6,582 bases of DNA, taken from positions 1 to 6,582 of the forward strand of contig JBKHDD010000234.1 in NCBI GenBank assembly GCA_046541515.1, in the 5' to 3' direction. The first letter of the stretch is position 1, and each line of letters begins with the position of its first letter. Positions 1 through 6,213 of this stretch are shown one piece after another. This stretch comes from CAYFVR01 sp046541515. GTDB taxonomy: Bacteria; Desulfobacterota; Desulfobacteria; Desulfobacterales; Desulfococcaceae. The position numbers were made by a program, and so were the translations under genes. A model generated the notes under the pieces. That model made no database searches. It saw only the letters and a program-made list of their open reading frames with translations, and was not told where the DNA came from.

Positions 1-27
1 CGTATGGACAGTCGCGCCGAACCCGGC

Positions 28-50
28 GAGGGCGAATGCGTTTCGCCCCC
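28..50 (-). terminator. Possible terminator hairpin downstream of metK
   Basis: Read on the minus strand, GGGCGAA and TTCGCCC pair perfectly around a 5-base loop (positions 37-41). The stem extends by a G-U and a G-C pair to about 9 bp. It lies some 32 bases beyond the metK stop, where an intrinsic terminator would be expected. No run of U follows the stem, so it may instead be a 3'-end stabilising hairpin or act with Rho. Nothing else is recognisable in bases 1-82. Confidence 0.35.
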
Positions 51-82
51 GCAATCTGCCGGCGGAATGGACGGGGCCGGTT

Positions 83-1249
83 TTAGATTCCGGCCTTCTC
101 CCGCAGGGTGTCGGCCATGTTGGTGCGTTCCCAGGAAAACTCCGGCTCGTTGCGGCCGAAATGGCCGTAGGCGGCGGTCTTCCCGTAAATGGGCCGGAGC
201 AGGTCCAGGTACTCGATGATGGCGGCCGGCCGCAGATCGAAGGTGTCGCGGATCAACTCCTTGACCCGGTCCTTGGGGATGACGCCGGTGCCCAGCAGGT
301 CCACCATAATGGAAACCGGTTCCGCCACGCCGATGGCGTAGGCGATCTGGATTTCACACTTCTTGGCCAGTCCCGCCGCCACCACGTTTTTGGCGATGTG
401 TCGGCCCATGTAGGAGGCGCTCCGGTCCACCTTGGAGGGGTCCTTGCCGGAGAAACAACCGCCGCCGTGGCTGCCCTGGCCGCCGTAGGTGTCCACGATG
501 ATCTTCCGGCCGGTGAGGCCGCAGTCGGCCATGGGGCCGCCGGTGACGAACTTGCCGGTGGCGTTGATGAAGTAGCGGGTGTCGCCGTCCACCATCTCCC
601 GGGGGATCACCTTCTTGATCACCTCGTTGACGATGGCCTCCCGCAGGTCGTCATAGCCGATGTCGGGTCGGTGTTGGGCCGCGATGACCACCGTGTCCAC
701 CCGGCGGGGCTGCCCGCCCTCGTATTCGATGGTCACCTGGGCCTTGCCGTCGGGCCGGAGGAAGTCCAGCGCCCCGTTCTTCCGCACCGTGGCCAGCCGC
801 TTGCACAGCTTGTGGGCGAAAACGATGGGCATGGGCATCAGCTCCGGCGTTTCGTCGGAAGCAAAGCCGAACATCAGCCCCTGGTCGCCGGCGCCCTGCT
901 CCTTGAACATGCCCTGGCCGGTGTTGACGCCCTGGGCGATATCCTCGGACTGGTGGTCGATGCTGGTAATCACCGAACAGGTCTGCCAGTCGAATCCCAT
1001 CTGGGAGGAGTGGTAGCCGATCTCTCGGATGGTGTCGCGGACCACCTGGGGAATGTCCACGTAGCAGGTGGTGGAAATCTCCCCGGCGATGAAGGCCAGG
1101 CCGGTGGTCACCAGGGTTTCGCAGGCCACCCGGCAGTTCCGGTCCTGCTCCATGATGGCGTCCAGAATGGCGTCGGAAACCGAATCGGCGACCTTGTCGG
1201 GATGTCCTTCGGTCACCGACTCCGAGGTAAAGAAAAATTTTTCAGACAT
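83..1249 (-). CDS. metK: S-adenosylmethionine synthetase (methionine adenosyltransferase)
   Basis: This cytoplasmic enzyme makes S-adenosylmethionine from ATP and methionine, releasing phosphate and pyrophosphate. The product is 388 residues; E. coli MetK is about 384. Seen in the sequence: GHPDK at residues 15-19 with the catalytic-loop His16, the signature GAGDQG at 119-124, Arg248-Lys249, and the phosphate-binding signature GGGCFSGKD at 262-270 followed by Lys273 and Asp275. These sit 4 residues after their E. coli counterparts. Cys265 replaces the Ala of E. coli in the last signature, a variant I believe the family tolerates. The ATG at 1249 was chosen because GGGAG stands 5 bases upstream and the protein then begins MSEKFFFTSESVTEGHPDK, as the family does. 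The frame stays open 31 codons further upstream, but that part does not resemble MetK. The gene follows panC on the same strand after 82 bases, so the two are probably co-transcribed. Confidence 0.98.
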   Translation of the reverse strand: MSEKFFFTSESVTEGHPDKVADSVSDAILDAIMEQDRNCRVACETLVTTGLAFIAGEISTTCYVDIPQVVRDTIREIGYHSSQMGFDWQTCSVITSIDHQSEDIAQGVNTGQGMFKEQGAGDQGLMFGFASDETPELMPMPIVFAHKLCKRLATVRKNGALDFLRPDGKAQVTIEYEGGQPRRVDTVVIAAQHRPDIGYDDLREAIVNEVIKKVIPREMVDGDTRYFINATGKFVTGGPMADCGLTGRKIIVDTYGGQGSHGGGCFSGKDPSKVDRSASYMGRHIAKNVVAAGLAKKCEIQIAYAIGVAEPVSIMVDLLGTGVIPKDRVKELIRDTFDLRPAAIIEYLDLLRPIYGKTAAYGHFGRNEPEFSWERTNMADTLREKAGI

Positions 1250-1331
1250 GGCGTCTCCCGCGGTCGGTCGGGTTTCGGCCGGGGGCCGGAGGGTCCCGGC
1301 GGACCGGTGTAAAAAAATGGAATTGGAACGT
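1250..1331 (-). other. panC-metK intergenic leader with two GC hairpins
   Basis: Between the panC stop and the metK start, the minus-strand RNA can form a hairpin GGTCC/GGACC (positions 1292-1305, loop 1297-1300). A second one follows, CGGCC/GGCCG (1276-1288, 3-base loop). A T7 tract lies before the hairpins, not after them, so this is not an intrinsic terminator for the leftward transcript. I do not recognise the conserved core of a SAM or SAH riboswitch, which some bacteria place before metK. The GGGAG of metK is at 1255-1259, just downstream of the second hairpin. Confidence 0.3.
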
Positions 1332-2177
1332 TCAGGGGACAAGCATTCGGTTGTCGATCAGCCGCGTCCGTCCGATGTTGACCGCCAGGGCCATCACCAC
1401 CGGCGCCTGGACGGTGGTCGCATCTTCCAGGGTCTCGGGATCGACCACCCGAACATAGTCGATTTCCGCGTCGGGTTCGGCGGCGATGCGCTCCCGGGCG
1501 GCGTTGATCAGGCGCGCGGGATCGGTCTCTCCCGCCTTCACCGCCGCCTCGGCAAGGTCCAGGGAACGGCTGAGGCAAAGGGCCTGTTTTCGCTGGTCGG
1601 CCCCCAGATAGGCGTTGCGGGAACTCATGGCCAGTCCGTCTTCTTCCCGCACGATCGGCCCGCCGACGATCTCCACGTCGAAATTGAGGTCCCGGACCAT
1701 CCGCCGCACCACCAAAAGCTGCTGATAATCCTTTTCGCCGAACACCGCCACATGGGGCTTGACGATGTTGAACAGCTTGGTCACCACCGTGGCCACGCCC
1801 CGGAAATGGACGGGACGGGACAGGCCGCAGAGGTGGGCCGGAAGGGCCTCCAGGGTCACGTAGGTCTGAAACCCCGGCGCATAGATTTCCTCCGGTTCCG
1901 GCGCAAAAATCACCGTGGCCCCCGCGGAGTCGGACAGCGCCCGATCCCCCTCGAAATTTCGGGGGTAGGCGTCCAGGTCCTCGTTGGGGCCGAACTGGGT
2001 CGGATTCACGAAAATGCTGACCACCACCTCGTCGCCTCGGCGCGCCGCCTCCCGCACAAGGGACAAGTGACCTTCGTGGAGATATCCCATCGTCGGCACC
2101 AGCGCGATCCGCCGCCCGGCCCCCCGGGCGGCGTCGGCGAAGTCTTGCATTTCCCGCACGGTCCGAATGATTTTCAT
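1332..2177 (-). CDS. panC: Pantothenate synthetase (pantoate--beta-alanine ligase)
   Basis: PanC condenses pantoate with beta-alanine using ATP, through a pantoyl-adenylate, to give pantothenate for coenzyme A synthesis; it is cytoplasmic. The product is 281 residues (E. coli 283). The nucleotidyltransferase HxGH motif is H34-E-G-H37 within PTMGYLHEGHLSL. VNPTQFGPNEDL (58-69) follows, then GEKDYQQL (147-154) and the KMSKS-equivalent MSSRN (184-188). In the segment RPVHFRGV (121-128) Val123 stands where E. coli PanC has Gly. The ATG at 2177 gives the family's usual start. A GGGAGG lies 13 bases upstream, a rather long spacing. An in-frame ATG at 2216 lies at about the predicted transcription start, so it is less likely. 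The gene is first in a leftward unit with metK. Its neighbour on the other side is divergent. Confidence 0.97.
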   Translation of the reverse strand: MKIIRTVREMQDFADAARGAGRRIALVPTMGYLHEGHLSLVREAARRGDEVVVSIFVNPTQFGPNEDLDAYPRNFEGDRALSDSAGATVIFAPEPEEIYAPGFQTYVTLEALPAHLCGLSRPVHFRGVATVVTKLFNIVKPHVAVFGEKDYQQLLVVRRMVRDLNFDVEIVGGPIVREEDGLAMSSRNAYLGADQRKQALCLSRSLDLAEAAVKAGETDPARLINAARERIAAEPDAEIDYVRVVDPETLEDATTVQAPVVMALAVNIGRTRLIDNRMLVP

Positions 2178-2220
2178 GGCCTTGGTTTCGCCTCCCAAAG
2201 TTGATTTTATTTTCATCGGC

Positions 2221-2249
2221 TGGATATCCCACGGAACCGGAAAAGTCAA
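2221..2249 (-). promoter_or_regulatory. Candidate promoter for panC-metK
   Basis: On the minus strand TTGACT (positions 2244-2249) is followed after 17 bases by TATCCA (2221-2226). The -35 matches the sigma-70 consensus at five of six positions; the -10 is poor beyond its first three bases. Transcription would start near 2214 and leave about 37 bases of leader before the panC ATG, including the GGGAGG at 2191-2196. The assignment rests on pattern and position only. Confidence 0.35.
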
Positions 2250-2364
2250 TTGTCCGTTGACGGAGTCCAAGCGTTCGGTATAACCTGAAGAATTCTGTTT
2301 TTCCACATTTTCATTATCGGCCGTTCGGGAAGCATTTTCCGATCCCCACGCTCGCCGTTTCCAA

Positions 2365-2394
2365 TTGTCCTCGGATCTCAAACCCATTTAATAA
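2365..2394 (+). promoter_or_regulatory. Candidate promoter for the rightward gene; near-leaderless start
   Basis: TTGTCC (2365-2370), an 18-base spacer and TAATAA (2389-2394) form a moderate sigma-70-like pair. The -10 ends only 3 bases before the ATG at 2398, so a transcript from it would have almost no leader. No Shine-Dalgarno sequence is visible in the 20 bases before the ATG, which fits a leaderless or very weakly initiated message. The pair could be chance, with the real promoter further upstream in the 220-base gap. Confidence 0.25.
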
Positions 2395-2397
2395 GCT

Positions 2398-4881
2398 ATG
2401 GCCAAAAAAAAGAAAAAAAAGAAAGGCGGCGGCGCCAAATTCCCGACTTCTCCCCGGGAAATTCAGGCCCAGGCCCAGACCCACCTGGAGGCCGGCCGCT
2501 ATCGCCAGGCGCTGGATGCCTTCAAACAGCTCGCCAAGGCGGCCCCGGACGCCCCCGCGGACGGAATGCAGGCCGCCCGAAAAGGGTTGTACCGACAAAT
2601 GCTGGACAAGGGCATGCTGGAAGAGGCGGCCATGGTCCTGGAAGCCATGGAAGACGGCGGGGGATCCGAAGGTTCCGCCGAGGTCGTCCGTTTGCATTTC
2701 CAGAAAAAGGACTTCTCCAAGGCGGCGGAAGCCGCCGCACGCGCCTTGGCCGAAGGCGTATCGCTATCGCCCAAAGCATTGGGCAACGCCGCCGACGCGC
2801 TGGTTTTGTCCTTCGAGGAGGGCCCCGATCTCCCCGAACCCGTCGCTCGGGAACGGAACGCCGTTCTGGACGCGCTCCGGCGCGTCGCGGAGAAGGACTA
2901 CGACGGCGCCCTGGCCGCCGTGAAGCCCGTCGGACTGCGTTCGATTTTCGGCTCCTGGAAATGGTGGATCAAAGGGGTTTGCGCGTTTTATCAAAAGGAA
3001 GACGAAAAGGCCCGAAAGGCGTTCGAGGCCATTCCGGCGGACTCCGTGCCCGGGAGGGCGGCCGGCCCTTTCCGGAAGCTGATGGCCGATCCGGCGGAAG
3101 CGGAGGAAAAGGCTTCCCCCCCGGCGTTTTTGGAAGCGGAGTTTACCGTCGCCGGTTGCGGCGAGGCTGCGGCGCCGCTGGCCAGGGCGCAATATCTCTG
3201 CCGCGTGAATCGCCATCGGGACTCCCATGCCCATCTCATGGAAACGCTCCAGCGATTCCCCACGATGTCCAACGGGCTCACCCGAAGCCTGGCCGAATTT
3301 TACTACAATCGGCCGCTGTTTCAGCCCCCGCAAATCGCCGTCAAATACATGGACGCCCTGATCACGGCTTGTTTCAACCGGCCCGAACCGGCCGTCGCGG
3401 AATCTTTCTGGACTCGCCGGATGGCCGCCATCGGCGCGGAGCGTTTCGGAAGACCGGACGAGGAAGTGCTGGAACGTTGGGAAAACGTCATTGACAGTTA
3501 CGAGGCGGAGCGGGGCGAAGCGCCGTTGGTCAAGGCCCTGGTGTACGAGCGAATGGGAAACTTTTTCGCCCGGGAAATCGAGGACGACTCCCCCTTTGGC
3601 CATTTCTTTTCCCGACGGCGCAAAGCCCCCGAGCTTTGGAACCAGGAACTCGCGGAGGAATGTTTTGAAATGGCCGCGGAAGCCCTCCCCCGGATCGAAA
3701 GCGAGCTGAACCGGATCGCCTTTTACGAAAAAACCGGAGACGATTCCGCCGCCAACCGATTGCTGGACGAAGTCATCCGCGATTTTCCGCCCCACAAGGA
3801 AGTATTGCACAAGGCCGGCGCCCGCTGCATGAGCCGCAACGCCTTGATCAAGGGGATGAAATATCTGGAGCAGGCCCTGTCCATGGACCCCATGGATAAG
3901 CGGTTGCGGAAGGATTATCTCCTGATCTGCTCCCGGGCCGCGATCCGGTACATCCAAAACGGACAAACCGAAAAGGCCCGGGCCCTGTTTCCCCGGATGA
4001 TCGAAGCCGCCGATCCCCACGCGCATCATTGGGTTTTGGGGCTGGACACGGTTCAGGTGCGAATCTCGATTTTCGAACGGCTTCTCGGCAACGACGAAAG
4101 CGCCGAATCTTTTTGGCGAAAAGCCAATGCCCATCCGTTTTCCGACCCCTTCATCCTTCGCCTTTTTTATTGGATGATGGGGAGTTATTACGGCCTTCGG
4201 GAGAACCAACTCAAGGAGACAAAGGCCCACATTTGGAAAGCCATGGAGGACGCCCCGAAAATCGCCCATGCGCGGGAAATCGTCACCGCCTTGGACTTCG
4301 CCGGCAACCTCCCCGAAGCCCCCTCCGGTCTTTCGGAATTCCAGGACCGGTTCCACGATTATCTCTTCCGGCTGGCGGAGGGAGAATTGAACGCTTCCGA
4401 CGCGGACCACCTGTTGTATTACGTCTACTCGCCCGCATGCCGTTCCAAAGAATTGGCGGAGGCCCTCATCGAGGCCGGCCTCCGGAAAAATCCGGACAAC
4501 GCCTTTTTTGGGTATCACCGATTCCTGTTCCACAACTTCCCTCGGATTTACGAGGAAGGCCCCGAACCCTCCGATTACGAAGCAATGGAATCGCTTCTGA
4601 AAAAGGCCCGGGCCCAGAACCATTTGGAAACCGCGCGGCAAATCCAAAACCACCTGGAAGAATGGAAACGGGAGGAGGCGCTGAATTACGAAGATCAGGA
4701 TGATGATGATGATGATGATATCCCCGATTTTCCCTTTCCAATCCCCGAAGAATGGCAAGAATTGAGGGACGAAATCGAAAATCTTAAAAATTTGGATGTG
4801 GAGGATTTGGAAGAAGCCATCAACAACCTGAAGAAGCGATTTCTATCCTCTTCCGGAAAAGGAAAAAAATCCCGAAAATAA
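2398..4881 (+). CDS. TPR-like helical-repeat protein of unknown function, poly-Lys start and poly-Asp tract
   Basis: I do not recognise this 827-residue protein. It has no signal peptide and no clear membrane segment, so it is probably cytoplasmic. After seven lysines (residues 3-9) comes a good TPR-like helix pair at about 22-50 (pattern A..HLEAGRYRQALDAFKQLA). Weaker ones lie near 60-82, 95-120, 185-212, 434-462, 467-497 and 502-530. The rest is helix-rich, with many aromatic residues at 581-600 and 700-718. Near the end lie seven consecutive aspartates (768-774), a Pro/Phe stretch (775-783), a probable coiled coil (784-815) and a basic tail. An in-frame TAA at 2392-2394 fixes the ATG at 2398 as the earliest start, although no ribosome binding site is visible. 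TPR-like folds usually hold protein partners. The J/GrpE/Hsp70 genes downstream on the same strand make a chaperone-linked adaptor plausible, but this is inferred. The 198-base gap weakens the operon argument. Confidence 0.9.
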   Translation: MAKKKKKKKGGGAKFPTSPREIQAQAQTHLEAGRYRQALDAFKQLAKAAPDAPADGMQAARKGLYRQMLDKGMLEEAAMVLEAMEDGGGSEGSAEVVRLHFQKKDFSKAAEAAARALAEGVSLSPKALGNAADALVLSFEEGPDLPEPVARERNAVLDALRRVAEKDYDGALAAVKPVGLRSIFGSWKWWIKGVCAFYQKEDEKARKAFEAIPADSVPGRAAGPFRKLMADPAEAEEKASPPAFLEAEFTVAGCGEAAAPLARAQYLCRVNRHRDSHAHLMETLQRFPTMSNGLTRSLAEFYYNRPLFQPPQIAVKYMDALITACFNRPEPAVAESFWTRRMAAIGAERFGRPDEEVLERWENVIDSYEAERGEAPLVKALVYERMGNFFAREIEDDSPFGHFFSRRRKAPELWNQELAEECFEMAAEALPRIESELNRIAFYEKTGDDSAANRLLDEVIRDFPPHKEVLHKAGARCMSRNALIKGMKYLEQALSMDPMDKRLRKDYLLICSRAAIRYIQNGQTEKARALFPRMIEAADPHAHHWVLGLDTVQVRISIFERLLGNDESAESFWRKANAHPFSDPFILRLFYWMMGSYYGLRENQLKETKAHIWKAMEDAPKIAHAREIVTALDFAGNLPEAPSGLSEFQDRFHDYLFRLAEGELNASDADHLLYYVYSPACRSKELAEALIEAGLRKNPDNAFFGYHRFLFHNFPRIYEEGPEPSDYEAMESLLKKARAQNHLETARQIQNHLEEWKREEALNYEDQDDDDDDDIPDFPFPIPEEWQELRDEIENLKNLDVEDLEEAINNLKKRFLSSSGKGKKSRK
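2404..2424 (+). repeat. A-rich tract with two A-AAA-AAG slippery heptamers
   Basis: Two runs of eight A, each closed by G, encode the lysines at residues 3-9. In the reading frame they contain A-AAA-AAG twice (2406-2412 and 2415-2421), the same heptamer used for -1 frameshifting in E. coli dnaX. Poly-lysine starts are common and usually decode normally, so slippage is only a possibility. Confidence 0.6.
4699..4719 (+). repeat. (GAT)7 trinucleotide repeat encoding poly-Asp
   Basis: Seven perfect GAT codons in a row encode residues 768-774 of the TPR-like protein. An earlier GAT at 4693-4695 is separated by one CAG. Using one codon throughout, where GAC would be equally possible, points to slippage expansion of the DNA. 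Copy number may vary between strains without breaking the frame. Confidence 0.9.
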
Positions 4882-5079
4882 TGGAAACGGGACGGCGCGC
4901 TGGGCCAACACGACGCACTTCGAAACGACCGGTCTTCGCCATTCCTGGCGTACTTGCGTCCGCCCTCCACCGCGTCTTCCCCGTCCGCTCATTCCAACGG
5001 GAAACGGAAACGGTAGGAGAGATTTCGCCACTGGAATGCAAGTTTTTCAAAGCCGTCAACGCCGATCGAAAGTGAAACG
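4882..5079 (+). other. Gap before the J-like gene; no confident gene
   Basis: These 198 bases separate the TPR-like gene from the J-like gene. A 64-codon frame begins at an ATG overlapping the upstream stop (TAATG, 4881) and ends at 5075, four bases before the next gene. Its product is basic, shows no known motif and has no visible ribosome site, so I do not call it a gene. A clear AGGAGA lies at 5015-5020, ahead of a 15-codon frame described separately. I see no convincing terminator, no CIRCE operator and no strong sigma-70 promoter here. Confidence 0.5.
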
Positions 5080-5083
5080 ATGA
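5036..5083 (+). CDS. Possible 15-residue leader peptide coupled to the J-like gene
   Basis: An ATG at 5036 opens a 15-codon frame reading MQVFQSRQRRSKVKR. Its TGA (5081-5083) overlaps the ATG of the J-like gene in the arrangement ATGA. AGGAGA at 5015-5020 is the best ribosome site nearby, though 15 bases from this ATG is a long spacing. The J-like gene itself has only a weak GTGA upstream, so ribosomes finishing this frame could re-initiate on it. A frame this short can easily occur by chance; the case rests on the overlap and the ribosome site. Confidence 0.2.
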   Translation: MQVFQSRQRRSKVKR

Positions 5084-5385
5084 ATGCATACGATATTTTG
5101 GGCGTCACGCCCGAGGCCAACGATGAAACCGTCCGAAACGCCTATCTGGATGCGATTCGCCTCTTTCCGCCGGAACGCGATCCCGACCGGTTCGCCACGC
5201 TGAACGAGGCCTACCAGACGCTGAAGGACGAGGAAAGCCGGCGCCGCTACGACCTTTTTTCGACCAAATGCCCGGAACGTTCGCCCTGGGAAGTCGTGGT
5301 CGCCCATTTCAATTGGGCCGGCCGCCCCAACACCCTGGACATGGCGTCCCTGAAGGATTTTTTGCGGAAATGCGCGACCTCGTGA
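5080..5385 (+). CDS. Short J-domain-like protein lacking the HPD motif
   Basis: The 101-residue product starts as a J domain: YDILGVTPEANDETVRNAYL (4-23) aligns with the E. coli DnaJ start (YYEILGVSKTAEEREIRKAY) without gaps. LNEAYQTLKDEESRRRYDLF (41-60) matches J-domain helices III and IV. Between them, Pro30-Pro31-Glu32 occupy the place of His-Pro-Asp, the tripeptide J proteins need to trigger Hsp70 ATP hydrolysis. There is no Gly/Phe region, zinc finger or client-binding domain, only about 40 further residues that I cannot assign. The ATG at 5080 is the only usable start, because an in-frame TAG lies at 5014-5016 with no start codon between. The gene precedes grpE and an Hsp70 on the same strand, so it probably works with that Hsp70, perhaps as a non-stimulating or regulatory partner. 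The gene looks intact, not like debris. Confidence 0.85.
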   Translation: MNAYDILGVTPEANDETVRNAYLDAIRLFPPERDPDRFATLNEAYQTLKDEESRRRYDLFSTKCPERSPWEVVVAHFNWAGRPNTLDMASLKDFLRKCATS

Positions 5386-5476
5386 TTCCGTTTTCTTCCG
5401 CCAGATTCAGGCAATTAGAAATTCATCTGAACAAGCGCCCCCGAACACCACCGCAACGGCAATTCCCTGCCCGGTG

Positions 5477-5494
5477 AAATTCCGCACGGAATTT
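5477..5494 (+). other. Small hairpin between the J-like and grpE genes
   Basis: AAATTCC (5477-5483) pairs with GGAATTT (5488-5494) around the loop GCAC, with a G-U pair possible outside. It sits 8 bases before the GGAG that serves grpE. The stem is AT-rich and no U-run follows, so it is a poor terminator. It could tune translation or RNA cleavage between the two genes, or be chance. Confidence 0.3.
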
Positions 5495-5512
5495 TCTGAT
5501 TTGGAGCGCCGC

Positions 5513-5539
5513 ATGTGGCCCCTGAAAGTTACGCCCTGA
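5513..5539 (+). CDS. Possible 8-residue upstream frame overlapping the grpE starts
   Basis: ATG at 5513 opens the frame MWPLKVTP, ending in a TGA (5537-5539) that overlaps the in-frame grpE ATG at 5539 (TGATG). GGAG at 5503-5506 is 6 bases from this ATG and 8 bases from the GTG at 5515. The same ribosome site could therefore serve either this mini-frame, with re-initiation at 5539, or grpE directly from the GTG. Confidence 0.2.
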   Translation: MWPLKVTP

Positions 5540-6213
5540 TGTTGAACGACTGGAAAACCGAGATCGAAGACAATTTCCGGGAATGGATGAGCGAAATGGA
5601 GGCCCGGGGAGAAACTTCGATTCCGCCGGAACCCGCGCCCTCCGCACCCGATCTCTATTCTTTTTACGAAGCCCTGACCGCGCTGACCGGCGACATCCGA
5701 AAAAGCTCCCGGCGCCATCACGAAACCCTGTCCCGGTTTACGGAAACCTTGGAAAGCATTCAGAGCGGGATGGGAGAACTCGGCCGGCGGCTCTCCGCCG
5801 AAAGGACCGAGAACACGCGCCGGGATCAGGCCGAGCGAAAAAAACTGCTGACCCCCTTCGCCGAAATGCTGGAGCGGCTGAACCGAATGGAGCGTAAGCT
5901 GGCCGCTCCGCCGCAGACCGGCTTTTGGTTCGGCCATTCGAAATGGAAAACCGCCTGGGAATCCTTCCAGCAAGGGTTTGTCCTTCTGCGGGAGCATTTC
6001 GAATCCCTCCTGAAGGCCGAAGGCATTGTGGCCATGGAAACCGTCGGCCAGGAATTTGACCCTACCCGCATGAAGGCGGCGGCGGTGGAAAATACCGACG
6101 CTCTTCCCCACAACACGGTCATGGAAGAGCTGTCTCGGGGGTTTTTCCACCACAACGAAATCCTGAAATTCGCCGAAGTGAAAATCGCCATCCGAAAGAG
6201 GAGTTCCGAATGA
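5515..6213 (+). CDS. grpE: GrpE-family nucleotide exchange factor, divergent
   Basis: GrpE proteins release ADP from Hsp70 and so reset its cycle in the cytoplasm. The C-terminal part (about 169-226) matches the GrpE beta domain. EFDPTRMKAAAVENTDALP (180-198) corresponds to E. coli [20 protein letters not shown], and NTVMEELSRGFFHHNEIL (200-217) to its N-V-L-G-I-M-Q-K-G-Y-T-L-N-G segment. Before it lies a long, charged, predicted helical region (about 50-131), like the GrpE dimer helix, followed by helices at 143-168. The N-terminus (1-30) is a charged helix joined by a Pro-rich linker (35-46). At 232 residues the product is longer than E. coli GrpE (197). I chose the GTG at 5515 because GGAG is 8 bases upstream. 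An ATG at 5539 would shorten the product by 8 residues. The stop overlaps the Hsp70 start by 4 bases, so co-translation with that Hsp70 is likely. It is probably a paralogue tuned to this Hsp70, with the housekeeping grpE elsewhere. Confidence 0.88.
   Translation: MAPESYALMLNDWKTEIEDNFREWMSEMEARGETSIPPEPAPSAPDLYSFYEALTALTGDIRKSSRRHHETLSRFTETLESIQSGMGELGRRLSAERTENTRRDQAERKKLLTPFAEMLERLNRMERKLAAPPQTGFWFGHSKWKTAWESFQQGFVLLREHFESLLKAEGIVAMETVGQEFDPTRMKAAAVENTDALPHNTVMEELSRGFFHHNEILKFAEVKIAIRKRSSE

Noticed and set aside
4..219. Small plus-strand frame at the left edge
   Set aside because: It overlaps the metK end, has no ribosome site, and gives an Arg/Pro/Gly-rich product without motifs.
161..1312. 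Long plus-strand open frame opposite metK
   Set aside because: It is the antisense of a clear MetK. The product has no recognisable domain and is explained by high GC and codon bias.
1250..1331. SAM or SAH riboswitch before metK
   Set aside because: The 82-base gap holds only two small GC hairpins, and I could not match a known riboswitch core. A covariance-model scan would settle it.
1213..2232. Minus-strand frame overlapping panC and the metK start in another phase
   Set aside because: It overlaps two well-supported genes and its Arg/Gly/Pro-rich product is typical of a frame-shifted GC-rich shadow.
2764..4758. 664-codon open frame on the minus strand inside the TPR-like gene
   Set aside because: Its product is low-complexity Gly/Phe/Arg-rich and includes an Ile run that mirrors the GAT repeat. 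The plus-strand protein has coherent helical repeats, so this is its shadow.
4911..4945. Heat-shock (sigma-32-like) promoter before the J-like gene, CTTCGAA then CCATT
   Set aside because: The -35 carries an extra base and the -10 is short of C residues. The site also lies over 130 bases before the gene. No CIRCE inverted repeat was found either.
5268..5477. A frameshifted C-terminal extension of the J-like protein
   Set aside because: The 69-codon frame overlaps the end of the J-like gene in another phase. It has no J-protein features and needs no frameshift to explain the intact 101-residue product.
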